From assembly GCA_035444405.1 (NCBI GenBank), contig DAOMOP010000224.1, forward strand, positions 1 to 6,057: 6,057 bases of DNA, in the 5' to 3' direction. The stretch's first letter is position 1. Each line of letters starts with the position of its first letter. Below, piece by piece: positions 1-6,057 of the stretch. Origin of the DNA: DAOMOP01 sp035444405. Its GTDB lineage: Bacteria > Pseudomonadota > Gammaproteobacteria > Burkholderiales > Rhodocyclaceae. The position numbers and the translations under genes were made by a program. Below the pieces are notes generated by a model that searched no databases, was not told the DNA's origin, and saw only the letters and a program-made list of their open reading frames with translations.

Positions 1-544
<544 letters not shown>

Positions 545-596
545 GGGTATTCGGAGTCGGACGGGTCGAGAGGCCGGAATGCCCGGCGAGCGTTGC

Positions 597-602
597 AGTT
601 TA
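597..602 (-). promoter_or_regulatory. Weak candidate -10 box for alaS
   Basis: On the minus strand TAAACT lies about 53 bases upstream of the alaS start and matches 4 of 6 positions of the sigma-70 -10 consensus in an otherwise very GC-rich stretch. No matching -35 hexamer is seen 16-18 bases further upstream, so this is a guess based on position and local AT content. Confidence 0.22.
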
Positions 603-608
603 GCATGA

Positions 609-643
609 GCGCCCGCGCCCGCCGGCCGCGGCAGCGCGGGCGC
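609..643. repeat. Perfect 10+10 bp inverted repeat in the alaS divergent region
   Basis: GCGCCCGCGC at 609-618 is the exact reverse complement of GCGCGGGCGC at 634-643, separated by 15 bases. It lies between the candidate alaS -10 (602-597) and the TATAAT box of the adenosyltransferase gene (651-656). If both promoters are right it is not transcribed, so it would act as double-stranded DNA (operator or cruciform) rather than as an RNA hairpin. High GC raises the chance of such repeats, but ten paired bases without mismatch is notable. Confidence 0.6.
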
Positions 644-656
644 GTTCGCCTATAAT
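628..656 (+). promoter_or_regulatory. Sigma-70-like promoter for the cobalamin adenosyltransferase gene
   Basis: A perfect TATAAT sits at 651-656. The hexamer 17 bases upstream (GCGGCA, 628-633) matches the -35 consensus at only 3 of 6 positions. A start around 663 would give a leader of about 25 bases, too short for a cobalamin riboswitch. The -10 is flanked by a short inverted repeat (CGCC 647-650, GGCG 658-661). Confidence 0.55.
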
Positions 657-687
657 CGGCGCTCCACCCTGCGGAGAAGCCTGAGAA

Positions 688-1239
688 ATGGGACACCGTC
701 TTTCCAAGATCTACACCCGCACCGGCGACGCCGGCACCACCGGCCTGGGCGACGGCAGCCGCGTCTCCAAGGACAGCCTGCGCATTCACGCCCTCGGCGA
801 GGTCGACGAGCTCAATGCGGTGGTCGGCCTGCTGCTCACCGAGGCGTTACCCGACGACATGCGCGCACTGCTCACCGACGTGCAGCACGATTTGTTCGAC
901 CTCGGTGGCGAGGTGTGCATTCCGGGCATGAGCATGATCAGCGCGAAGCAGGTCGACAAGCTCGAGCACGAGCTCGACCGCCTCAACGAGCCGCTCGAGC
1001 CGCTCAAGGATTTCATCCTGCCCGGCGGCACGCGTCCGGCCGCCGTCGCACACCTTGCGCGCACCGTGTGCCGGCGCGCCGAACGCGCGCTGGTGTCGCT
1101 GGCGGCCGCCGAAGCGGTCAATGACGGCCCGCGGCAGTATCTGAACCGCCTCTCCGACCTGTTGTTCGTGCTCGGGCGCGCACTGAACCGCGCCGGCGGG
1201 CGCGGCGACGTGCTGTGGCAGAAGGGCAAGAATGCTTGA
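688..1239 (+). CDS. PduO-type cob(I)alamin adenosyltransferase
   Basis: Transfers the adenosyl group of ATP to cob(I)alamin, making adenosylcobalamin (coenzyme B12) or its corrinoid precursors; a cytoplasmic, normally trimeric enzyme. The 183-residue length is typical of the family. Visible motifs: the N-terminal ATP-binding loop TRTGDAGTTGLGDGSRVSKD (10-29), the DELN motif (40-43), DFILPGGT (108-115) whose Phe belongs to the segment that helps push cobalamin into its base-off form, CRRAER (128-133) in the ATP and subunit-interface helix, and YLNRLSDLLFVLGR (151-164). The ATG at 688 has GGAGAA (673-678) nine bases upstream, and the TATAAT box precedes it closely. It seems to be transcribed alone: 276 bases separate it from the next gene, although I see no clear terminator. 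No B12-dependent enzyme or other cobalamin gene is in the window, so the consuming pathway is unknown. Confidence 0.95.
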   Translation: MGHRLSKIYTRTGDAGTTGLGDGSRVSKDSLRIHALGEVDELNAVVGLLLTEALPDDMRALLTDVQHDLFDLGGEVCIPGMSMISAKQVDKLEHELDRLNEPLEPLKDFILPGGTRPAAVAHLARTVCRRAERALVSLAAAEAVNDGPRQYLNRLSDLLFVLGRALNRAGGRGDVLWQKGKNA

Positions 1240-1335
1240 ACGGTGATGGGCGATCGGAAGCGCCGTGACGCCATCGAGCGGCACGGTCAGCCCTGCTGCC
1301 ATCGCCCGCACGGATCGCCTGCCGCTCCACGCGCG

Positions 1336-1373
1336 CCCACCCCATCCCATCACCCCTCCCGTCACCCATCCCC
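1336..1373 (-). other. Putative G-quadruplex-forming tract (seven G runs on the minus strand)
   Basis: The plus strand has seven runs of three or four C (1336-1338, 1340-1343, 1346-1348, 1353-1356, 1358-1360, 1365-1367, 1370-1373) separated by 1-4 bases. The minus strand therefore satisfies the usual G3+N1-7 quadruplex pattern several times over. It lies between the adenosyltransferase gene and the candidate TRAP operon promoter, on the template strand for plus-strand transcription. Folding is inferred from the pattern only. Confidence 0.6.
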
Positions 1374-1402
1374 TCGGGAATCCCCCTTGGGAATATCCAC
1401 AA

Positions 1403-1431
1403 TTGTCCCGCCGGCCTCGGCGACCTAATCT
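1403..1431 (+). promoter_or_regulatory. Candidate sigma-70 promoter of the TRAP operon
   Basis: TTGTCC (1403-1408) and TAATCT (1426-1431) each match about 4 of 6 consensus positions and are separated by exactly 17 bases. They lie in a small AT-rich island of a GC-rich intergenic region. Transcription would begin near 1438, leaving a leader of about 78 bases. The 8-bp palindrome ACAATTGT (1399-1406) overlaps the -35 box, and GGGAAT occurs twice just upstream (1376-1381, 1389-1394); either could be a regulator site. Confidence 0.4.
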
Positions 1432-1505
1432 GAACACAGTAGCTGCACGGCTGGCGCCCGGCGCGCGGGCCGCCCCTACAAGCAGCGCATTCAGGTGCCC
1501 CAGGC

Positions 1506-1511
1506 AGGAGG
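1506..1511 (+). promoter_or_regulatory. Ribosome binding site that fixes the permease start
   Basis: AGGAGG, part of AGGAGGAG at 1506-1513, lies four bases before the ATG at 1516. An in-frame GTG at 1495 would add seven residues but has no such site, so 1516 is the preferred start. Confidence 0.8.
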
Positions 1512-1515
1512 AGCA

Positions 1516-3775
1516 ATGGCCGATTCCGACACGTCGCTCGACGCACTCAGCGAAGACGAGCGCAAGAAGATCCAGGAACTGATGGAGAAGGACGCCAAGA
1601 CCGAGCGGCGTGTCGCCGGTCCGTGGCTGTGGCTGACCTCGCTGCTGTCGGCGGCGATGGTGTTGATCTATTTCTACGGGGCCGGCTATCAGGCCCTCGG
1701 CACGCAGTATCACCTCGGCGTGTACGTGCTGATCACGTTCGTGCTGGTGTTCCTGCTCTATCCGGCCGGCAGCCGCACGGCGGTCGCCGCGATGTCGCTG
1801 GCGCGTTTCTTTCCGGCCGGCGCGCCCGATCCGGCCGGCGCGCCCNNNNNNNNNNATGTCGCTGATCTCCGGCGCACTGCTGTCGGTTGCGGCGAGCTCG
1901 TTCCTCGTGTTCGACTCGCCCACGGCGTTCTACGACCAGATCACGATGTTCCGCGAGACGTGGGAGTACGACGGCCTGGCCGAGGCGTTCGCGAACGACT
2001 TCGGCAATCTGCGCATCGCGCTGCTGCTCGTCATCCCGTTCGCGGCGGCCCTGCTGCCGCTCGACCAGTGGCTCGCGCGCCGCGTCCGCCATTCGCCGAC
2101 CGCCAGCGACGTGATCATGGCGGTGGTGATGGCCGGCGCCGTGCTGTACTGGATCAGCCAGTTCGAGGCGCTGAACTACCGCGCCGGCGCCGAAAACCAG
2201 CTCGACAAGCTGGTCAGCGTGATCGGCCTGGTGCTGTCGCTGGAGGTCTGCCGCCGCGTGCTCGGCTGGTCGATCACGCTGATCGGCATCGGCATGCTCG
2301 CCTTCGGCCTGTTCGGCCCCTATCTGCCGGAGCTGTTCGCGCACCGCGGCTTCACCTTCGAGCGCCTCGCCACGGCCCTGTTCATCACCACCAACGGCGT
2401 GTTCGGCGTGATGGCGAGCGTGCTCGCGACCTACGTGATCCTGTTCATCTTCTTCGGTGCCTTCCTGCAGAAGTCGGGAGCGGGGCGCTTCTTCATCGAC
2501 CTGCCGCTGGCGCTGGCCGGGCGTTCGACCGGCGGGCCCGCCAAGGTCGCGGTGATCTCGTCGGCACTGTTCGGCTCGGTGTCGGGCAGCGCGATCGCGA
2601 ACACCGTGTCGTCGGGCGCCTTCACGATCCCGATGATGAAGCGTGCCGGCTTCAAGCCGCATGTCGCCGGCGCGATCGAGCCGGCCGCCTCGATCGGCGG
2701 GGCGTTCCTGCCGCCGATCATGGGGGCGGGCGGCTTTCTGATGGCCGAGCTGACCGGCATTCCCTACTCCGAGATCATGATCCTGTCGCTCGGCCCGGCG
2801 CTGCTGTACTTCCTCGCGGTGTTCTGCATGGTGCATTTCGAGGCCAAGAAGCACGGGCTTGTCGGCATCCAGGGCGAGGAGCTGCCGCACTGGAAGCACG
2901 TGCTCAAGCACGGCTGGTTCTTTGCGCTGCCGCTGGTCATCATCACGGCCCTGATGCTGATGGGCCGCTCACCGGGCAATGCGGCGTTCTGGGCGACGCT
3001 GTCGTGCATCGCGGTGAGCTGGGTGCACAAGGACACCCGTATGGGGCCGCGCGAGATCTGGGACGCGATCCAGGTCGGTGCGCGCAACACGCTGATCATC
3101 GGCGCGACGGTCGGCGTGATCGGCGTGATCGTCGGCGTCATCTCGCTGACCGGCATGGGCCTGAAATTCTCGGATCTGGTGATCTCGATGGCAGGCGGCA
3201 ACCTGATGCTGGCGCTGGTCCTGGTGGCGATCGCCTCGCTGGTGCTCGGCATGGGGGTGCCGGTGACCGCGTCCTACCTGATCGTCGCGGTGCTCGCGGT
3301 CCCGGCGCTGGGCGAGCTCGGCGTCGCCGTGATCGGCGCCCACATGATCGTGTACTGGCTGTCGCAGGACTCGAACATCACGCCGCCGGTGTGCGTCGCT
3401 GCCTACGCGGGCGCCGCGATCGCCGGATCCGACCCGTGGAAGACCGGCTGGACCTCGTTCAAGTTCGCGAAGATGCTCTACGTGATGCCGATCCTGTTCG
3501 CGTACGTGCCGGCCATCCTGCTCGACGGCAGCGCATTCGAGATCTTCACGGCGTTCTTCTCGGCCACCTTGGGCACGATCGCGTTCGGCGCGTTCGCGAT
3601 GGGCTTCCTGCGTCGCAGCACGCGCATCCACGAATGGCTCGTGCTCGGCGCCGCGACCTTCCTGCTCTACTGGCCGGGCTTCGTCACCGACGCCCTCGGC
3701 GTGGCACTGGTCGCGCTGACCTGGTGGCTGCAGCGCGACGCCGCCACCGTCAAGCAAACCGTTGCGGCCGCGTGA
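1516..3775 (+). CDS. TRAP transporter permease, fused small and large membrane subunits (TAXI-type, 4TM/12TM), interrupted by an assembly gap
   Basis: Inner-membrane component that takes substrate from a periplasmic binding protein and imports it with an ion gradient. 110 residues precede the 10-N gap and 640 codons including the TGA follow it. Before the gap: a charged cytoplasmic N-terminus (1-33), two membrane segments (about 36-57 and 66-83) and a repeated PAGAPD motif (100-110). After it come more hydrophobic segments and the DctM-like core: GAFLQKSGAGRFF (about 2458-2496), FGSVSGSAIANTVSSGAFTI (about 2571-2630), IEPAASIGGAFLPPIMGAGG (about 2677-2736), LGMGVPVTASYLI (about 3245-3283) and SNITPPVCVAAYAGAAIAGS (about 3373-3430). 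The parts lie in different frames because 10 Ns is a placeholder; with a gap length divisible by three they join as one ORF. Compared from memory with ordinary fused TRAP permeases, it has about 100 extra residues and two extra hydrophobic segments near the gap. First gene of an operon with uspA (29-bp spacing) and the TAXI binding protein. Two separate genes are possible but less likely. Confidence 0.9.
1813..1845 (+). repeat. 18-bp in-frame tandem repeat running into the assembly gap
   Basis: An 18-base unit (1813-1830, coding PAGAPD) is followed by 15 identical bases of a second copy (1831-1845, coding PAGAP), where the sequence turns into Ns. The unit length is a multiple of three, so copy number can vary without breaking the frame. 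The real array may contain more copies hidden in the gap. Confidence 0.75.
1846..1855. other. Assembly gap (10 Ns) inside the permease gene
   Basis: The ten Ns follow the tandem repeat directly. The frame before (codons starting at 1516, 1519 and so on) and after (codons starting at 1856) differ by one base, so the true missing length is not ten and should be a multiple of three if the gene is intact. Confidence 0.95.
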
Positions 3776-3804
3776 GGCCGGACACCCAGAGAGGACGAAC
3801 TCAA

Positions 3805-4242
3805 ATGGCCGAAATCAAGACGATCCTGTTCGCAACCGACTTTTCCGAGGGTTCCGAGCGTGCCTGCGACATGGCGCGCACCCTGGCCGGCCTGGCCGAT
3901 GCCAAGCTCGTCGTGCTGCACGTGATCACCGAGCTCGCCGACAAGCGCAGCCGCTACCTGCCGTCCGAAGTCATCGATACGGTGATTCGCGAGGTCGAGC
4001 GCCACGCGGTCGAGGACATGCGCACGTTCTGCAGCAAGCACTTCGCAGGGCTGGACACGGCCACCGAAATCGTCGTCGGCAAGGGCGCCGACGCGATTCT
4101 CGCGCAGGCCGACAAGCTCGACGCGGACCTCATCGTGATGGGCACGCACGGGCGCACCGGCATCGAGAAGCTGGTCGTCGGCTCGACCGCCGAGAAAGTC
4201 GTTCGCGGCGCCAGGATTCCGGTCCTCACCGTACGTGAGTGA
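3805..4242 (+). CDS. UspA-family universal stress protein encoded inside the TRAP operon
   Basis: Small cytoplasmic Usp-fold protein of 145 residues, the usual single-domain length. It starts KTILFATDFSEGSERA (5-20), with the conserved Asp12 after the first strand, then LVVLHV (35-40). The nucleotide-binding signature G-x2-G-x9-G-S is complete: Gly113, Gly116, Gly126, Ser127, within MGTHGRTGIEKLVVGST. It therefore belongs to the ATP-binding type. The ATG at 3805 has AGAGGA (3790-3795) nine bases upstream. It begins 29 bases after the permease stop and is followed after 64 bases by the TAXI binding-protein gene, so all three are probably cotranscribed. Known parallel: TeaD, an ATP-binding Usp encoded with the Halomonas ectoine TRAP transporter TeaABC, restrains uptake. 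A similar regulatory role here is inference. The same frame stays open through the whole permease gene, which can mislead automated annotation into a false 915-residue fusion. Confidence 0.95.
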   Translation: MAEIKTILFATDFSEGSERACDMARTLAGLADAKLVVLHVITELADKRSRYLPSEVIDTVIREVERHAVEDMRTFCSKHFAGLDTATEIVVGKGADAILAQADKLDADLIVMGTHGRTGIEKLVVGSTAEKVVRGARIPVLTVRE

Positions 4243-4249
4243 CCGTCCG

Positions 4250-4273
4250 GATGTGCAGCACGTTGCTCACATC
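4250..4273 (+). repeat. Intergenic hairpin between uspA and the TAXI binding-protein gene
   Basis: GATGTG (4250-4255) pairs with CACATC (4268-4273), and inside it AGCA (4257-4260) pairs with TGCT (4264-4267) around a CGT loop. The result is ten base pairs with a single bulged C at 4256. It begins eight bases after the uspA stop. Only TTT follows, at 4278-4280, so it is a poor intrinsic terminator. An mRNA stability or processing element that sets the binding-protein level is more likely. Confidence 0.55.
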
Positions 4274-4289
4274 GACGTTTCACCAACCA

Positions 4290-4304
4290 AAGAGGAGACC
4301 TCTT
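4290..4304 (+). promoter_or_regulatory. Ribosome binding site of the TAXI gene within a small inverted repeat
   Basis: The SD sequence AGGAGA (4293-4298) lies eight bases before the ATG at 4307. It sits in a perfect inverted repeat: AAGAGG (4290-4295), loop AGA, CCTCTT (4299-4304). In mRNA a six-pair stem would mask most of the SD, so translation could be tuned by folding. Confidence 0.5.
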
Positions 4305-4306
4305 AA

Positions 4307-5317
4307 ATGACTCTCAGCAAGATGTTCAGACTGCCTGCCACGCTGGGCAGCTTCGCCGTCGCCGCCCTCGCCGCCGCGACCCTCACCGCCTCGCCGGTCG
4401 CCGAAGCGCAGACGCAGCGTCTCGCCTTCTCGGGCGGCCCGGACGGCGGCACCTTCCAGTTCTTCTCGAACGGCATCTCGACGCTGATGTCGCGCAACCT
4501 CGAGGGCATCGAAGTCTCGAACATGGCCTCGGCCGGCTCGGTCGAGAACCTGCGCCGCGTCAATTCGCGCGACGCCGACTTCGGCATCGTCTATTCGGGC
4601 GATCTGTACCTCGGCATCAACGGCAAGCTCACCAACGACACCAACCGCTACCGCAACGTGCATGCCGTCTCGTACCTGTACGGCGCACCGGCCCACCTGA
4701 TCGTGCTCGACGGCTCGGGCATCACCAGCGTGGACCAGCTGGTCGGCAAGAGCGTCGCGGTCGGGCCGGCCGGCTCCGGTGCGGCCGCGTCGGCGCAGCG
4801 TTACTTCGAGGGCCTGGGCATGTGGGACAAGATCAGCCCGCAGTACATCGGCTACGCGCAGGGGGCTTCGGCGCTCGGCGACCGCCAGATCGATGCGCTG
4901 TGGGTGTTCGCCGGCTTCCCGAACGCATCGGTGATCCAGGCCGCCTCGAGCAACAAGGTGCGTCTGCTGCAGACCTACGAGGCCGCGCAGAAAGGCACCC
5001 TGCCGCAGGATCATCCGTACTACGCCAAGGTCACGATCCCGGCCGGCACCTATCCGGGCGTCGACTACGACGTCGTCACCGTGCAGGACGCCGCGCTGTG
5101 GGTGGCCGGTCGCCATCTCGACGAAGACACCGTCTACAAGGCGCTCAATGAGGTCTATTCGGAGGCCGGGCTGAAGTTCATGCACTCCGTCGCGAAGGCC
5201 GCCGAGGCGATGACCGTCGAGGATGCGCTGCTCGGCGTCGTCACCCCGGTCCACGCAGGCGCCCAGAAGTTCTGGACCGAAAAGGGCCTGACGCTGACCG
5301 ACGAGCAGAAGAAGTAA
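4307..5317 (+). CDS. TAXI-family TRAP transporter solute-binding protein (periplasmic)
   Basis: Periplasmic receptor of the TRAP system, 336 residues, a normal TAXI length. The N-terminus is a Sec signal peptide: Lys5 and Arg8, a hydrophobic Ala/Leu-rich core (about 11-28) and a probable signal peptidase I site VAEA|QT after residue 34. There is no lipobox Cys, so the mature protein should be soluble. Family features: LAFSGGPDGGTFQFFSNGIS (39-58), the glycine-rich ligand-site start; DADFGIVYSGDLYLG (89-103); LVGKSVAVGPAGSG (145-158); IDALWVFAGFPNASVIQAA (195-213); and YPGVDYDVVTVQDAALWV (249-266). It is the third gene of the permease-uspA operon. The hairpins in front of it suggest separate control of its level. 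The ligand cannot be read from the sequence; TAXI proteins studied elsewhere bind small organic anions such as glutamate, and no catabolic gene here narrows the choice. Confidence 0.94.
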   Translation: MTLSKMFRLPATLGSFAVAALAAATLTASPVAEAQTQRLAFSGGPDGGTFQFFSNGISTLMSRNLEGIEVSNMASAGSVENLRRVNSRDADFGIVYSGDLYLGINGKLTNDTNRYRNVHAVSYLYGAPAHLIVLDGSGITSVDQLVGKSVAVGPAGSGAAASAQRYFEGLGMWDKISPQYIGYAQGASALGDRQIDALWVFAGFPNASVIQAASSNKVRLLQTYEAAQKGTLPQDHPYYAKVTIPAGTYPGVDYDVVTVQDAALWVAGRHLDEDTVYKALNEVYSEAGLKFMHSVAKAAEAMTVEDALLGVVTPVHAGAQKFWTEKGLTLTDEQKK

Positions 5318-5337
5318 GCGCAAGACATTGCGCACGC

Positions 5338-5379
5338 GGGCGGCCGACCGCCGCCCTGCCCCGGCGACACGGTCGCCGG
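5338..5379. terminator. Two adjacent GC-rich hairpins after the TRAP operon, possible transcription end
   Basis: The first stem pairs 5338-5344 with 5350-5356 (seven pairs, loop CGACC). The second pairs CCGGCGAC (5361-5368) with GTCGCCGG (5372-5379), eight pairs with loop ACG. They lie between two convergent genes, where a terminator is expected. No T run follows directly on either strand; sequence 3' of the second hairpin is lost in the gap from 5383. An alternative pairing of 5348-5353 with 5377-5382 would compete with both. Confidence 0.4.
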
Positions 5380-5382
5380 CGG

Positions 5383-5426
5383 NNNNNNNNNNNNNNNNNN
5401 NNNNNNNNNNNNNNNNNNNNNNNNNN
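5383..5426. other. Assembly gap (44 Ns) in the convergent intergenic region
   Basis: Forty-four Ns begin three bases after a strong hairpin and end five bases before the aroG stop codon (5434-5432). Hairpin-related sequencing failure is a likely cause. No coding sequence appears to be broken by this gap. Confidence 0.95.
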
Positions 5427-5431
5427 GAGCC

Positions 5432-6057
5432 TCACTCCATCTGCGCCGAGCGCTGCACGCGCCGGTTGCGCACCCCTTCGGCGAGCACGTCCAGCACCCG
5501 CACGCTGTCCTCCCAGCCGATGCAGGCATCGGTAATGCTCTTGCCGTACTCGAGCTCCCGGCCCGGCACCAGGTCCTGGCGCCCCTCGACGAGGTGCGAC
5601 TCGACCATCACACCGATGATGCGCTCCTCGCCGGCCGCCAGCTGCGCGGCGACATCGCGCGCAACGTCGATCTGCAGGCGGTGCTGCTTGCGACTGTTGG
5701 CGTGCGAGCAGTCGATCATGACCTTGGCCGGCACGCCGCCGGCGGCCAGGTCGCGGCACGCGGCGTCGACGCTTTCCGCGTCGTAGTTGGTGCTCTTGCC
5801 GCCGCGCAGGATCACGTGGCAGTCCTCGTTGCCGCGCGTCGACACGATCGCCGAGTGGCCGGCCTTGGTGACCGACAGGAAGTGATGCGGCGCCTGCGCG
5901 GCCTTGATCGCGTCGACGGCGATCCTGACGTTGCCGTCGGTGCCGTTCTTGAAACCGACCGGGCACGACAGCCCCGAGGCGAGCTCGCGATGGACCTGGC
6001 TTTCGGTCGTGCGCGCGCCGATCGCGCCCCACGAGATCAGGTCGGCGATGTACTGCG
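5432..6057 (-). CDS. aroG: 3-deoxy-7-phosphoheptulonate (DAHP) synthase, class I AroG-like, C-terminal part (cut by window edge)
   Basis: First enzyme of the shikimate pathway: condenses phosphoenolpyruvate and erythrose 4-phosphate to DAHP in the cytoplasm. The minus strand gives 207 residues from the window edge to the TGA at 5434-5432, out of about 350 in E. coli AroG. Recognisable blocks: SWGAIGARTTESQVHRELAS, LSCPVGFKNGTDGN, FLSVTKAGHSAIV, VILRGGKSTNYD, MIDCSHANSRKQ, IIGVMVESHLVEG and YGKSITDACIGWED. Three of the four metal ligands of E. coli AroG are present: His268 (codon 5704-5702), Glu302 (5602-5600) and Asp326 (5530-5528); Cys61 would lie outside. FLSVTK and LSCP carry the counterparts of Ser211 and Ser180 of the AroG phenylalanine site. 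AroF has a different sequence at FLSVTK, so an AroG-type, Phe-sensitive enzyme is favoured, without proof. It is convergent with the TRAP operon and functionally unrelated to it. Confidence 0.95.
   Translation of the reverse strand, partial: QYIADLISWGAIGARTTESQVHRELASGLSCPVGFKNGTDGNVRIAVDAIKAAQAPHHFLSVTKAGHSAIVSTRGNEDCHVILRGGKSTNYDAESVDAACRDLAAGGVPAKVMIDCSHANSRKQHRLQIDVARDVAAQLAAGEERIIGVMVESHLVEGRQDLVPGRELEYGKSITDACIGWEDSVRVLDVLAEGVRNRRVQRSAQME

Noticed and set aside
657..687. Cobalamin riboswitch upstream of the adenosyltransferase gene
   Set aside because: Only about 25 bases separate the expected transcription start from the ATG, far too short, and no B12-box-like sequence is seen.
1240..1335. 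Intrinsic terminator or small RNA after the adenosyltransferase gene
   Set aside because: The only complementary segments found (GGGCGAT 1248-1254 with ATCGCCC 1301-1307) are 46 bases apart, with no T run. No clear hairpin terminator or RNA gene is visible.
1846..1855. Permease as a frameshifted pseudogene
   Set aside because: The frame change coincides exactly with a run of Ns of arbitrary length. Both sides are open and carry intact family motifs.
847..1923. A minus-strand open frame of 358 codons antisense to the adenosyltransferase and permease start
   Set aside because: It runs through an intergenic region and the N gap, shows no family motif, and opposes two well-supported plus-strand genes.
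1733..2911. A long minus-strand open frame of 392 codons antisense to the permease
   Set aside because: The translation is low-complexity, rich in Arg/His/Gln/Glu with no recognisable motif, typical of the antisense shadow of a GC-rich membrane-protein gene.
1495..4242. A 915-codon open frame joining the permease N-terminus to the universal stress protein
   Set aside because: Between the gap and 3804 this frame gives an Arg-rich, non-membrane translation of the permease gene read out of frame. It stays open because of high GC content and the wrong gap size. The true genes are 1516-3775 and 3805-4242.

Overview
The window is a high-GC piece of bacterial chromosome with two assembly gaps (10 Ns at 1846-1855, 44 Ns at 5383-5426). 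Base composition, close similarity to Escherichia coli AlaRS and AroG, a perfect TATAAT box and strong Shine-Dalgarno (SD) sites indicate a Gram-negative proteobacterium. A free-living betaproteobacterium (for example the Rhodocyclales/Thauera-Azoarcus group) is my best guess, but it is an inference from style and not from a marker gene.

Layout, left to right. (1) 1-544, minus strand: the N-terminal 181 residues of alanyl-tRNA synthetase (alaS), cut by the window edge. (2) 545-687: a divergent intergenic region with a perfect 10+10 bp inverted repeat and a TATAAT box. (3) 688-1239, plus strand: a PduO-type cob(I)alamin adenosyltransferase. (4) 1240-1515: a 276-bp intergenic region with a seven-run C tract (G-quadruplex potential on the minus strand) and a plausible sigma-70 promoter. 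(5) 1516-5317, plus strand: a three-gene TRAP-transporter operon of the TAXI type, with a fused 4TM/12TM permease, a small ATP-binding-type universal stress protein, and a periplasmic TAXI solute-binding protein. (6) 5318-5431: a short convergent intergenic region with two GC-rich hairpins and the second gap. (7) 5432-6057, minus strand: the C-terminal 207 residues of a class I, AroG-like DAHP synthase, cut by the window edge.

The TRAP operon is the accessory part. The solute-binding protein should capture an organic anion in the periplasm and hand it to the fused membrane component, which imports it by ion-coupled secondary transport. The UspA protein between them is probably a cytoplasmic regulator of the transporter, by analogy with TeaD of the Halomonas ectoine TRAP system TeaABC. 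The permease looks like an enlarged version of its family, with extra hydrophobic segments and a PAGAPD tandem repeat that runs into the first assembly gap. That gap is a size placeholder and breaks the reading frame; I read the gene as one continuous gene, not a pseudogene.

Nothing here amounts to a wholly new system. The most informative observations are the enlarged permease with its repeat at the gap, the UspA placed between permease and binding protein, the hairpins in front of the binding-protein gene, the G-quadruplex-capable tract, and the inverted repeat in the alaS divergent region.
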